DNA of 64,000 nucleotides from Lumbricus terrestris (taxonomy: Eukaryota; Annelida; Clitellata; Crassiclitellata; Lumbricidae), in contig OX457047.1 in NCBI GenBank assembly GCA_949752735.1, forward strand, positions 21,685,936 through 21,749,935, given 5' to 3'. Numbering within the stretch: position 1 is the first letter of the stretch; every line of letters begins with the position of its first letter. This document shows, in pieces, positions 29,879-40,795 of the stretch. The translations under genes were made by a program, and so were the position numbers. The notes under the pieces are model-generated. The model saw nothing but the letters and a program-made list of their open reading frames with translations. It did not search any database and had not been told where the DNA came from.

Positions 29879-30904
29879 TAGCAGGCAATGCTCACTTTGC
29901 TCAGCTGGCTGTAACTAAGTCATCAATGGTCGGTCTGTATATATATATATATAGGCTATATATATAGGTCTATATATGTAATGTATGCATGCACGAGCGA
30001 AAAGGTCCAACCCAATGGCTGATAAACTCCTTGGCTGTATATTTCGTTCTCACCATTGACATCAACTCAGTCATATTCCAACAGTCAACCTAGATCTCAC
30101 ATATCGATCGACTTTAAAAATGAATCTATTAGAATACAGCGGTGGTGTTCATATTCATGGTGAATAGTTCAACCTTTTTCTAGTGGCGGAACCTTTCTCG
30201 AAGCACGCATTTGCTCGCGGAACACTCGTGTTCCCCCTCCAGTATTTCAAGATAACACTACTCGCGACGTGAGATCCGTCGTACCGACGGCTCAGTCCAT
30301 CATCATCATCATTTCAAGATATACACAGCCTAGCCTACAGTTGTAACTTGTAAAACAATGTAATATTTTGATTAAATGTACTTGCACTTCTGGTGCAGTC
30401 TATCACATTACAAATAGCCTACATGCCTAAAAACTCTAAAAGTATAGGCTCAGTGCAGAAAACACTGTCAAAGAACAACTGCATTTTTGCTCAATTTCGC
30501 CAACTATCCATTATGAGTGGAATATTGAAAAATTAAAATACGGTCTACTCTGGATCAGTTCTATGGACAAGTTGTGTTAAAGTATATCCTTCCTCAAGTT
30601 TTCTGTGAAATTTGTTGAGCCTGGTTTAAATCTTGGACGCATCGTAGATATAAAATACGTCACGTATAGGTCTATAGGCAGACACATAACGATTCGTCTT
30701 CAACCTAAACAATCATTTGGGGCTCAACCGCCATGTGCGTTGTGAGAGACACGAGGAAATAGGGGGCCGATGGGCTTCAGCTTATTTGGAGAGTTTTGGC
30801 TTCGTTTGCTGGGTATACGTCGCTGCACCAGAAAAAGTGCTGCTGTCACAGCAATCACACATTTGCATGATTTTTGTTTCGCACATCTTATGTGATTTTC
30901 CAAA
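29877..30904. other. Non-coding stretch
   Basis: Short TATATA runs near 29938-29975 and an ATC run at 30298-30312. No gene was recognised. Confidence 0.35.
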
Positions 30905-31140
30905 AATGAGATTTTGACAACAGTGGATTCATTTGTATATTTGGAATGCCGGGTAACAAAGGACGCAAATTGCACAGGAGAAGTAATTAAGGTCAAGACT
31001 AGCGATGGGAATGACGAGCCTGGTCAATCTGACGAAGATGTGGAAGAACAAAGCTGTCAGCAACAGAACAAAAACGAGACTGCTGAAAGCATTGGTGTGG
31101 CCAGTGGCGACATACGGGTGTGAGGCATGGACATTAAAGA
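30905..31140 (+). pseudogene. Degraded LINE reverse-transcriptase C-terminus
   Basis: TTVDSFVYLECRVTKDANCT in one frame and KNKAVSNRTKTRLLKALV then YGCEAWTLKK in another match the order KFVYLG...K..L...YGCE.WT seen downstream of the polymerase domain in RTE/L1-type ORF2. At least one frameshift separates the blocks and the sequence runs straight into the TAC tract. Confidence 0.65.
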
Positions 31141-31143
31141 AAG

Positions 31144-31239
<96 letters not shown>

Positions 31240-31297
31240 CCTGCTGCTGCTCCTGCTGCTGCTACTGCTGCTACTACTACTACTGCTGCTGCTGCTG

Positions 31298-31378
<81 letters not shown>

Positions 31379-31411
31379 TTACTACTACTACTACTACTAC
31401 TACTACTATTG
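31141..31411. repeat. ~270-bp TAC/TGC trinucleotide tract
   Basis: An ACT run with a central TGC/TCC-interrupted block and two TAT variants. All reading frames through it are homopolymers (Y, L, S). Confidence 0.97.
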
Positions 31412-31749
31412 TTTGAAGATTCCACTGAGTCGACCATGGCCGTCTGTTGTCTATACTCTATAGAGTGCAATTTTTAACGGGGAATGATGAAATTTAACTT
31501 TGGATGAAGTCTACTATTGATGACGCTGTCGATCAGCAACAAATGGTACAGAAAGATTCGCTTCATTTATTTTGATTGAACTTCAGTCTGTGGCAGAAGG
31601 ACATTACCACCACCAAAATGTGTGAACAGATGTTATGCAGATGACTACTAAATCCACGCATAATTTATATATATAAGCTATCAATGATATATATATATAT
31701 ATGTATGTATGTAACTATAATATATATAGATGTTCTTTTCTTTCTAAGT

Positions 31750-31751
<2 letters not shown>

Positions 31752-31790
<39 letters not shown>
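31752..31790. repeat. TA microsatellite
   Basis: An uninterrupted TA run of about 19 units; a second short one lies at 31687-31702. Confidence 0.95.
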
Positions 31791-31791
<1 letters not shown>

Positions 31792-31846
31792 CAATGGCAT
31801 ACTATGTAGGATATATCTCTGTTGCATTGTATTTACGACTATACAT

Positions 31847-32163
31847 TGGTTCCCAACCCGTGGCCCGCGGGCCAAAAGTGGCCCGAAAGGTCTAAAAACA
31901 TGGCCTCATATCTCAAAGAATTTTTAAAAATATGAAAAATTGACAATTTGAACAGGATAGAACACATAATTATTTTCTATAACGAATTATTTCATTAAAT
32001 AACACCAAACATTATATATTTTGATTAATTTATACCGATTTTAGTTAATCAAATTTTAGCCTTGTGGCCCCCTAATGTCCTTCAACTAAGAAAAAGTGGC
32101 CATCGTGTCCTCCAACTTAGAAAAAGTGGCCACACTAACAGAAAAGGTTGGTAAGCACTGGTC
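31847..32163. mobile_element. hAT-like MITE with GGTTCCCAACC ends
   Basis: The left end ATTGGTTCCCAACCCGTGG and the inverse right end CCAGTGCTTACCAACC are typical of hAT termini, with subterminal GTGGCCC/AGTGGCCACA repeats. The flanks GACTATAC and GTCCATAC agree at 6 of 8 positions, so the copy is old. No coding capacity. Confidence 0.65.
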
Positions 32164-34075
32164 CATACCATCGTCGGCATAGCAAGCAGCTTCTAGGATG
32201 ATTTACACACACTGTCAACAGTCAACATTCAGTGCTCTACATGTAGTTAGACATAAAGTACAATTACAGATGTTTTTAAAAGCACAAAAACTTTTGTCTC
32301 CTGTGGGGGTAATGAAAACTCTTCCATGCGCTGTGTAATGCTGTGTCAAATAAATGCACTTGCAAGCAATTTTTCATCATCAAAACTGGTTCTCTTAGTC
32401 AGGCTACTTAGATGTCCAAAACAGTCCAGTAATACTTCAAACCCGAAATCCAAGGCATGAATGTCAATAGATTTCCACACAATTAAATAAATGAATTATT
32501 GCTGTTGCACCCAAAACCTCAACCAATACAATCAATCGAAGTCCGTGTATGAGATCGAGGATCAGAATGTCAATGACAACAAGCACAGCAAACAGTGAAG
32601 CGGTCATTCACACATACACAGAGAGGGACAGAGTGTGAATTTTATAGCAGCCATGCTGACGTAAGGTCTGCAAGTAGGCCTAACTATAATACACCGCTGC
32701 CATTGCCTTTTATTGCGACACTCAATTTGTATTCCACGGGTCTAGACGAACGTTAATGCCGCATTATATTATTATGTCTCAAAGCCTTAACAAGGCAAGG
32801 CGATTGTCTCAACATATAAATGCGGGTTGGGCAAATTCTAACGTCGTTTTTACAGCCATTAATGGTTTCATCCCTCTCCCCCTCCCACTTGACCCCATTC
32901 ACATGGGCGCCCAGAGAAATTCGCTCAACGTATAGGAAACAGGAACTGGCGCTTATCACGAAATGATTTGGACCGAACTTCTCCGATTCAGATTCCGAGC
33001 GCTCTGTCTCTCCTTTAGGTGCGGGCCCGCAAGGCCTATCCCCCCACAACCCCAAATCATGCGCTACTTTCTTTTTCCGGATCCTCATTACGATTAGCGT
33101 ATACTCTGTCAGTGATTAGCATTACCCTACTCTGATGTCAGTGATTACCATTAGCCTACTCTGATGTCGGTGATTATTTCCTTTACCTTTGCCTTTCCTA
33201 ATCAAGAACCTGAATCTTATGCGTTTCATGGATTACAATTACAATTACTTAATTAGCATGGATGGATCCGATTTGACCAGGGTCTATGACAACAAAGGTC
33301 GTTACCCTGGACAGAAATTTGCTCGGCATATTACAGCACTTGAGAGCTTTAATTTAACTTAATTAGCATCTGCGGATCAATGACACTAATGACGTAATTG
33401 TAAAAAGACGTCACTGGTGAATGTTGCTCCTATGCTGTGACGTCATCTTGATCCGTTTGTCTCTACGTGACTGCTGACATGGAAGCATTCGATGATTAGA
33501 CAAGACGTAGGTTAATGGCGAGACATTTCGATGCGTTAATTATTGAAATTCGTCGATCGGAAGCAACAGAAAAATTTGAAAATCGATTAGAAGAACGGTT
33601 ACTGTGGTAAACGTGTATTTTAGCTGTTCCTTTTGAAGTTTTGTAGACACCAGAGCTCAAAAGAATCTCATCAAAATTATCTTTTGAAGAAATTTGAAAT
33701 CGACCGGTAAGATTTATGGCCTATTTTAATGAACCAATTTAAATGGCTTCCGATTAGAAAACAGAAATTCAAAAGTTGAAGAAATACAGAGGGCAAATGC
33801 CCCTCGGTCCAGCGACTTTTAGGTACCCTGGCTAGGTAGGCTAGTAGCCTAGGCCCCATATATATAGACCTATAGCCTAGAAAAGTTAAAAATATTTCTG
33901 CCTTTTAATATAATTTTTTTGAGAAAATTAACTGCAATCAGTTTAAACTTCAAGTTATCAACTGAATAAAATCGTGTTTTAGATAAAAACATAAATTTTA
34001 GGTCTTACCTGCACTTTCATCACTTCAATTTGTTTCTGATTATTTCTTTCCTTTGAGCCGTAAGATAGTTTAGGG
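32164..34075. other. Non-coding stretch
   Basis: A 111-codon minus-strand frame (32753-33088) has no recognisable domain. A CRE-like GTGACGTCATC lies at 33436. No exon is supported. Confidence 0.3.
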
Positions 34076-34210
34076 CAGCGCTGTTTTTAAGGAATTTTTA
34101 GAACTGCACAACTCCTTCTTTCCTTTCCCATCTTCCATGCATGGTAAATTACTTCATATCGGAGGAAAACGACCTTTTTTGCTAGTTTTAACTGTACAAA
34201 CGTGCTTTTA
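34076..34210. mobile_element. MITE family D, right end missing
   Basis: CAGCGCTGTTTTTAAGGAAT then TTTTTAGAACTGCACAACTC and CTAGTTTTAACTGTAC match the elements at 45679-45872 and 53738-53914 up to GTGCTTTTAA, where similarity stops. Confidence 0.7.
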
Positions 34211-34231
34211 ATATAATATTATGTCAATATA

Positions 34232-34329
34232 GGCCAATGAAGGGGAGTAACTCAATAAATTTTTGTGGTGGTCACAACTTTCGAAATGTTACCAAGGGGT
34301 CGCCGCATTAAAAAGATTGAGAACCGCTG
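34232..34329. mobile_element. hAT terminal fragment
   Basis: TTTGTGGTGGTCACAACTTT, GGGTCGCCGCATTAAAAAG and the end ATTGAGAACCGCTG are characteristic of one terminus of a widespread hAT group. No matching left end was found nearby. Confidence 0.55.
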
Positions 34330-34529
34330 TACTACAGCTTTATTGTTAATCTGCTTGTTGCTTTCCGTTGTCGGTGGAGCGATCGTTGAAGCATTTCCTG
34401 CCAGGATCCTCCGTCTTCGGGAGTGGCAAGGAACCGCCAGGCGAATCGTCTTCTATCGGAAGGTGGCGCTTCTTACGACTGGAGCGACGACATCTGTCGA
34501 ATGTGGTGCAACTACGAAGTTGTTGCTGT

Positions 34530-34625
34530 TTAACGACGTTGTCATATCAAGTATGATTAGTGTCGCCCTCCTCTTTTCTCCAGACTTGTGACTGGCACTG
34601 CCAAGGCACGAGCAGTGCCGTAATT
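34530..34625 (+). repeat. Dispersed repeat family C, copy 2
   Basis: TGTTTAACGACGTTGTCATA and GATTAGTGTCGCCCTCCTC align with the copies at 27198 and 47408, with more substitutions. Confidence 0.6.
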
Positions 34626-35508
34626 CCAACTGCTACAGTTGCAACACTGGCGTAAGAATATCTATAGAAGGTTCTTATGGAAGTAGGCCTATCCCTAAAG
34701 CGGAAATACAGTGATCATTTAACAAAGATGTTAGTTAAGTCAGTTAAGTCATTCGGAAATGTCTTCTTGTATTCTATTATACCATTATATGCATGGATAT
34801 ATGCTAAACTTCTCTGTTGTATTGTGTAGTTGAGATGATGCCGCCGTTCACTATCGTCGTCGGAGTCGCAAAGATCCGTCATGAAGATTCTACATTCGTC
34901 GACAGATGGAGCTTTTCGTGGCTGGAATGACGAGCGACACCTGGCAACAGCTGTAAGCTATTAAAACCAAACTTACAAAAGTCCTAGTAGTAGTCTTGGA
35001 GACTCATATTTAAACTCGGCCACTGCGTTAGCCTACTCTGACAGAGCTAGTCAGAGCCTGTCCTGTATGAAGAATGGCTGACGCTAACAGTCTTTCTTAT
35101 CACAAGGCGTCGTTAAACTAAAGCTATACCTGGTATATACTGCTGTCCCAGTCGATGACTTCTACTGAAATTACTATATTACCCAAATCCGCTTCTGTAG
35201 AGAAGTAGGGTGAAGTGGCTTGAAGATTGGACCGTATACGCACTCTATGGAACGTGTCTCCCTTCTTTTCCTAGACGAATATGAAGGTTAAATGTTGATG
35301 GAAGAAGCTGGAATGGATATGGAATAAGACAAAGTGCAATTAATTTATGGTGTATAAGTAAAATTGTCTAATTCGGAAATGGCTGTGAACAAAGGATTGA
35401 TAGCTCGTGAGAAAAATTATTGCTAACTGGTATTGATAAACAGAATGTATGATGGAATGTTTAATGGAGATACCGTGAAGAATAAAGGAATAAGAATTGG
35501 GCGTCATA

Positions 35509-35676
35509 CAGTGGCGTAGCCAGGAATTTTTGATGGGGGGGGAGTTTATGGCCAAAAACCCTGTTTTTTGCTATTTTTTCTTACTTAAATGGAAAAATAA
35601 CCTTAAAAAACCTTTTTCCGGAGCCAATGGGGAAGGGGGGGTTTAACCCCGAAACTCCCCCTTGCCTACGCCACTG
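35509..35676. mobile_element. hAT-like MITE (168 bp), 8-bp TSD
   Basis: CAGTGGCGTAGCCAGGAATT at the left and CTTGCCTACGCCACTG at the right, with a perfect duplication GCGTCATA at 35501-35508 and 35677-35684. Same family as 28118-28376. Confidence 0.9.
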
Positions 35677-35749
35677 GCGTCATAAGTTATTGATGATGGA
35701 TTTTCTTGAAGAAAGAGGCAGATATTCATAGGCGATGTGGAATTGGAGA

Positions 35750-36100
35750 GCCCTTAAGTGGAACAGAAAGTTGCCCTAGTTGTAGTTGAATCGCAACAAA
35801 AGGTGACTTAACGGAGCGCGAGATCCATGCAGTTGAAGTATAGGAAAGGGCGACTTTTAGTTGAACGAAGAGAGTCCCAGGTAGTTGAATCATGAAAGGG
35901 CGATCTTAAATTATTTTAAACGGAGAAAGCTTCAGGAAGTTTAATTATAGAAATGGTAGCCTTTAGTCGAACGGAAAGAGTCCCAAAGAGTTGAATACCT
36001 ATAGTTGGAAAGGGTGACCTTAATTTGAACTGGAATAGGCCCAAGGAGTTGAGTTATTGGAAAGAGTGGACCTCAGGCCCAAGGAAGTTAAATGTCCTTC
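35750..36100. repeat. Degenerate ~60-bp tandem array
   Basis: Five or so copies of a unit containing GTTGAAT, GGAAAGGGCGACCTTTAG, TTGAACGGA and AAGAGTCCCA recur at roughly 55-70-bp spacing with substitutions. Confidence 0.6.
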
Positions 36101-36534
36101 TCTTGAGTTAAGATCTGCTGTGTTAAAGATGTTGCTCTCTCACAGACTTTATCTATCTTACCATTTCACTGCAATAATTGTAAATTTAGGCTACGCTACT
36201 TCTCTCGCCAGTTGTCATCTATCTTAGCAGTAGTCTTCCACTATAGGTCTATCGATCTCTTATATTCTTGTCCTACTTACTAATACTATCATCTTTTAGT
36301 GTTTTTAGTCATTATTGTTGAGAGTATTTCATCGTTTCAGTGTGAAAATCGATTGCCACTGCGAGTCGCTATCGGAAGTATGCAAAAACAATTCTGCGAT
36401 TTTTACGTAGAAAATGCATTCCTACTAGGTCTATAGGCCTAAATATTTATGTTTTGTCGACCTAAAGAGCTCTCCTAAGGCGCTACTTAAATGCATAGAA
36501 GTTATATGACTTGAACGTGTTGATAAATTACAGA

Positions 36535-36620
36535 GGCCAGAGACTTGTCCGGCAGTTTTGGCACCGTCCGTCCTGGCGGCCAGAGACTTATCCGGCAGTT
36601 TTGGCACCGTCCGTCCAGGC
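36535..36620. repeat. 43-bp direct duplicate
   Basis: GGCCAGAGACTTGTCCGGCA begins at 36535 and recurs at 36578 with one change; the unit is 43 bp. Confidence 0.9.
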
Positions 36621-36673
36621 CCCCCTGTCAGCTCTGTCCGCTCTGGCATCTGACATGAGGCGCTGGCTGTTGG

Positions 36674-36735
36674 CCGGGACTTGCTTCGGGCAGCAATCGA
36701 CCAATCGGTCGAATGCTGTCCGAAGCAAGTCCCGG
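36674..36735. repeat. 62-bp near-perfect palindrome
   Basis: The arm starting CCGGGACTTGCTTCGG is followed directly by its inverse, with only about three mismatched pairs over 31 bp per arm and no loop. It could extrude a cruciform or represent the end-to-end joint of an inverted duplication. Confidence 0.85.
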
Positions 36736-37421
36736 GAAGGATGACTGCAATTCCGGACAGGAGCGACAAAGACGATCCAGTTGACCGACTCTCGTGGAAG
36801 CACCTATAGGTTTGTTTGAGTTTCTCTGTATGTGAGGCATATCCGAAGTATGCCTATTGGCTATTTTGGTTTCAGCTGATAAAATTGCCATGTCGTGTGC
36901 GGATGCTAAGTGTTGGGATGCTTTTTCAGACGAATGCTTATGCTTTTGCATTTTATCTATTTTATCTATCCCTCTGTCGATCATTGTTTGAACTTTAGTC
37001 CGATCTCCTTCAACTTGCTTTCCAATGTTACTTCGGACTTCTTGTTTTCTTCAGTCTGTTAAGGTTTTCTTGTCTTCTGCATTTGGATTAGGAGTTAAGC
37101 AATTGATTCGACTTGAAGCAGCATTGATGTCTTTGTAAATGATGATGATATCAAGGCTAAAATCATATTATTATAACTCCTTGAATTAGATTAGGTTTAA
37201 TGACTTAAATTGCTTAGCATCTTTGTTAAAAAACTAATGATCACTGTATTTCCGCTTTAGTTATATTCTCGGTCCATGGCCGTATTCACGGAGGTTTTGG
37301 GGGTAGTTGAACACCCTCTAGAAATGAAATGATGCATTTACAGACATACGATGTAAGACTAAGGGGGAAATTAAATTTTGAAGCTCTTATTTTTATGTCA
37401 AATTTTACAATAGATTAGATA

Positions 37422-37700
37422 ACGACGATGATCTAATCATGACGATGATCTAATCATGATGATGATCTAATCATGACGATGATCTAATCTTGATCTAATC
37501 ATAACGATGATCTATAATCGTGATGATGATCTAATCGTGATGATGATGATGATGATCTGATCGTGATGATGATCTAATCATGATGATGATCTAATCATGA
37601 CGATGATCTAATCTTGATCTAATCATAACGATGATCTATAATCGTGATGATGATCTAATCGTGATGATGATGATGATGATCTAATCGTGAAGATGATGAC
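37422..37700. repeat. Higher-order GATGATCTAATC minisatellite
   Basis: Units related to GATGATCTAATCATGAC form a larger 124-bp period: the rare variant ATCTTGATCT occurs at 37487 and again at 37611, with the same flanking variants. Confidence 0.85.
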
Positions 37701-37900
37701 CAATTATTGATATTCCGACTAGACCGTGTTCTTCAGTCTGCAGCTCGGCTAATTGGGCGAATCCCATAATATGCCTCTGTTTCATCTTGCATGCGTGATA
37801 CTCTACACTGGCTCACTATCTCACAGCGCATCGAATACAGAATTGCTTAACTGGTTTAGCGTTGTCTCCTTGGCTGTGCCCCGATCTACATATACAATTA

Positions 37901-37904
<4 letters not shown>

Positions 37905-37966
<62 letters not shown>

Positions 37967-38056
37967 AATGATGAAGCTGCTGAAGTTCTGAAAAAGACAT
38001 CACATGGCGACGCTTCTCTAAACCCCTTAGTCAGCTGATTCCGTTGTTTGTCAGTG
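37905..38056. repeat. GAT tract plus 86-bp segment, copy 1
   Basis: A GAT run is followed by an 86-bp unique-looking segment (37971-38056, starting ATGAAGCTGCTGAAGTTC) that is repeated without any change at 38455-38540. Confidence 0.95.
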
Positions 38057-38364
38057 TATATATATGTGAACTCTGCTGTCCATCCTGGCTCGCGGAGCCC
38101 TTCGCTCTGCCTCTAGCGGGAAGCTTTTGGTCCCGCGTGTTGAAACCTCAACCTGTCAGCGTCGTGCTTTCTCAGTTGTAGGTCCATCTGTCTGGAATTA
38201 TAGTCTTCCGTTGGAGATGCGCCTGCTACCTATGGCTGACTTGTCAGTGTTTTACAGACAGACTCCTCAAAACGTTTTGTTTCACCGTGGCTGGACTGGG
38301 AGCGCTTCTGAGTGGATTTCTTGAAAAGGTGCTATATGAATTCTTGAAATAAATGAATGAATGA

Positions 38365-38366
<2 letters not shown>
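38057..38366 (+). mobile_element. LINE 3' fragment between two direct repeats
   Basis: Encodes ARGALRSASSGKLLVPRVET, then CQRRAFSVVGPSVWNYSLP, and the tail GGAGCGCTTCTGAGTGG with GGTGCTATATGAATTC and AATGAATG repeats. It matches the end of the LINE fragment at 13085-13606. Confidence 0.75.
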
Positions 38367-38450
<84 letters not shown>

Positions 38451-38540
38451 AATGATGAAGCTGCTGAAGTTCTGAAAAAGACATCACATGGCGACGCTTC
38501 TCTAAACCCCTTAGTCAGCTGATTCCGTTGTTTGTCAGTG
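38367..38540. repeat. GAT tract plus 86-bp segment, copy 2
   Basis: A GAT run of about 28 units is followed by 38455-38540, identical to 37971-38056. The offset between copies is 484 bp. Confidence 0.95.
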
Positions 38541-39074
38541 CATGCTCAAGATCAAGTAAACACCCCCCCCCGCGAAATCCTGGCTACAGCCTTGATGTAT
38601 TTCCACTCGGTTTACGCGCTAAGTTGCTTTCCTTGAGCCCACCTTCCAAAAGCGGTATGCACCGGTCTACTTCTACACCAAACAATCTTATATCCGTCAT
38701 CGTAACCATTAGTTTGACTTGCATCTCTAACCGCCTATATGGAGGAGCTCCAGCTATACTTTCCACATCGTCCCAGGGCCTCCAAACACTTTCAACGCGA
38801 GCAAAAAGCCACTAAAAGGAAAACTTTTTATTACATCTATAAACAAGTGATTATGTCGACAAATCAAGCCCGGAGGGAGTGAGCTTTTTTAAATGACTGC
38901 CGTGTTAATCTACTCCCTCCGCCTGATATTGAGCCGTAAATAGCTGCCGCCGTTCGAAAGACCTTATAATAGATGCGCAGCGCTGATAATAATATGTAGC
39001 AACTAAAGCGCTTGCAAATATGCAGCGCAGATCGGACGGGAATTAGGTTCCGACAGAAACCCGTATCGGTCTCA
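38541..39074. other. Non-coding stretch
   Basis: No supported gene. A 95-codon plus-strand frame at 38528-38815 has no known motif. Confidence 0.35.
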
Positions 39075-39218
39075 CGAGACCTCTCTCCCCTCTCTCCCTC
39101 TCTCCCCTCTCTCCCCTCTCTCCCTTCTCTCCCTCTCCCTCTCCCCTCTCTCCCCTCTCTCCCTCTCCCTCTCCCTCTCCCTCTCCCTCTCCCTCTCCCT
39201 CTCCCTCTCCCTCTCCCT

Positions 39219-39249
<31 letters not shown>

Positions 39250-39391
39250 CTTATATCTCTCTATTTCTCTCTCCACTCTCTTTCTCTCCCTCCCTCCCTC
39301 CCTCCCTCCCTCCCTCCCTCCCTCCCTCCCTCCCTCCCTCCCTCCCTCCCTCCCTCCCTCCCTCCCTCCCTCCCTCCCTCCCTCCCTCCCT

Positions 39392-39442
<51 letters not shown>
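39075..39442. repeat. Pyrimidine microsatellite (CTCTCC, CCCT, CT)
   Basis: Three blocks in series: CTCCCT units to 39230, CCCT units at about 39288-39400, and a CT run to 39442. One strand is all pyrimidine over about 370 bp. Confidence 0.97.
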
Positions 39443-39448
<6 letters not shown>

Positions 39449-39724
39449 TCCGGCGTTGAAAACCCAAAAACTACCCAGCATTCCCAGGCTGATGCTATAG
39501 AAATAATCACGCCCATATAGATCAACATGCATGTGAATATATTTCGGCTATGCTTTTTGTACACACGCATATATTATACTCGGTAATTTTATATTTAACC
39601 ACAATGGAGTCTATAGGCTACTTGTAGGCTATATGCTGCAAATGCAGCCTATAATCAATTAGGCTCTTTAACCTATGTATACGTATATATACATATTGTA
39701 GGCTCCACTAAACAGGGCCATAGG

Positions 39725-39726
<2 letters not shown>

Positions 39727-39762
<36 letters not shown>
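39727..39762. repeat. TA microsatellite
   Basis: An uninterrupted TA run of about 18 units. Confidence 0.95.
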
Positions 39763-39767
<5 letters not shown>

Positions 39768-39944
39768 CAGTCGTATGTATTTATACACTCCCGTTGTTAA
39801 AAACGTAAATCTGGTTGAAGCAGAGAGGATGTGTGTACACCATGCATTGCATTTGTGAGAAATAACGATGCATCTCGTCTGGTCTCATTGGCTGATTCCT
39901 TCACTAGATTCATGGAATGCTTCATGGATACCATCTTCCTTCCT

Positions 39945-40048
39945 TCCTCGCCTTCTTCCTTCCTTCCTTCCTTCCTTCCTTCCTTCCTTCCATCCTTCCT
40001 TCCTTCCTTCCTTCCATCCATCCATCCATCCTTCCTTCCTTCCTTTAA
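39945..40048. repeat. TTCC microsatellite
   Basis: CCTT/CATC units over about 100 bp, followed at 40133-40164 by a TA run. Confidence 0.95.
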
Positions 40049-40131
40049 ATACAAGACTCAAAACGCATTACCAAGCTACAAACATTCTAAAGCGCTACAC
40101 TAAAGTTAAACGCTTATTCAAGAGCGCTGTT

Positions 40132-40165
<34 letters not shown>

Positions 40166-40499
40166 GAAGCTTGCAAAGAGACGAGTCCTGTTAACAGAGA
40201 GAGGAAGGATGCGGAGTAGGGTATTAAAGCTCATGAGCAACTGTCAGAATTAAATTTTGAGGTCGGGCTTTGCTGAGTGCATGGATTGGACGAATGCGTT
40301 GCATGTCTGTTCACCCGCATTCACAATTATTCCACCAAACTATTCTAGGTATCCGTCGTTTCAGGCAGTAAGAAGAGAGGAGAGCAGTCCCTTCAGCTAC
40401 GACCCTGAGGTAGCCATGGTCAGCATAAATGTTGGCGACTTCGTTCTCTCCGTCTCTGCATATGAGGGCCTATTCTTCGACAAATAATCTTCGCACTAA

Positions 40500-40572
40500 C
40501 GGGGGGGGGTGAATTGAACCTCTGACCTTTTGATTAACGATCCAACATGCTAACTACTACATCACCTGGAAC
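40500..40572 (-). mobile_element. tRNA-like SINE head, inverted
   Basis: On the minus strand, GATGTAGTAGTTAGCATG and GGTCAGAGGTTCAATTC resemble tRNA A and B boxes at normal spacing. It abuts the family-A SINE that follows. Confidence 0.4.
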
Positions 40573-40574
40573 AT

Positions 40575-40795
40575 AGTGGGGTGCGGTGGTGCAGTGGGTA
40601 TGTTCGTTGCCTTGCGACCGGAGGGTTGCAGGTTCGAATCCACCTCAAGCCACCGCGTAAGGACATTGAACAATTATTGCTCACGCAGTCGGCGTGAAAC
40701 TCCGACCCAGTGTCCGCGCTGTAATCGGGAGCGTCTCTGAATAGCAATCTTGAATGGACGCTATATAACAAGTGCATTTACATACATACATCTAG
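40575..40795 (+). mobile_element. tRNA-derived SINE, family A (best copy)
   Basis: GGGGTGCGGTGGTGCAGTGG, the B box GGTTCGAATCC, ACTCCGACCCAGTGTCCGC and the tail GAGCGTCTCTGAATAG with GGACGCTATATAACAAGTG are all present in order. Confidence 0.8.

Larger units (their letters stand above)
34695..37260. mobile_element. 2.57-kb non-coding element with ~60-bp inverted ends
   Basis: The left end (34695-34753) begins CTAAAGCGGAAATACAGTG, and the right end (37197-37260) is its inverse with a small indel; similarity extends through AACAAAGATG and TTAAGTCATT. The ends sit next to TA on both sides, compatible with Tc1/mariner-type insertion. The interior holds a MITE (35509-35676), a degenerate ~60-bp tandem array, a 43-bp duplicate and a 62-bp palindrome, but no transposase frame. 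It may instead be two facing copies of a small element. Confidence 0.5.

Noticed and set aside
31005..31477. Frames with long poly-Tyr, poly-Leu or poly-Ser
   Set aside because: TAC trinucleotide tract; only the first ~45 codons are meaningful, as decayed LINE sequence.
32753..33088. 111-codon minus-strand frame
   Set aside because: No family resemblance, no splice context and mixed composition; treated as chance.
37422..37700. CRISPR-like regular repeat
   Set aside because: Spacers are not unique and the genome is eukaryotic; it is a higher-order minisatellite.
40575..40660. Possible functional tRNA gene
   Set aside because: A and B boxes are present but the same head is followed in several copies by an identical non-tRNA body and tail, so it is a SINE.
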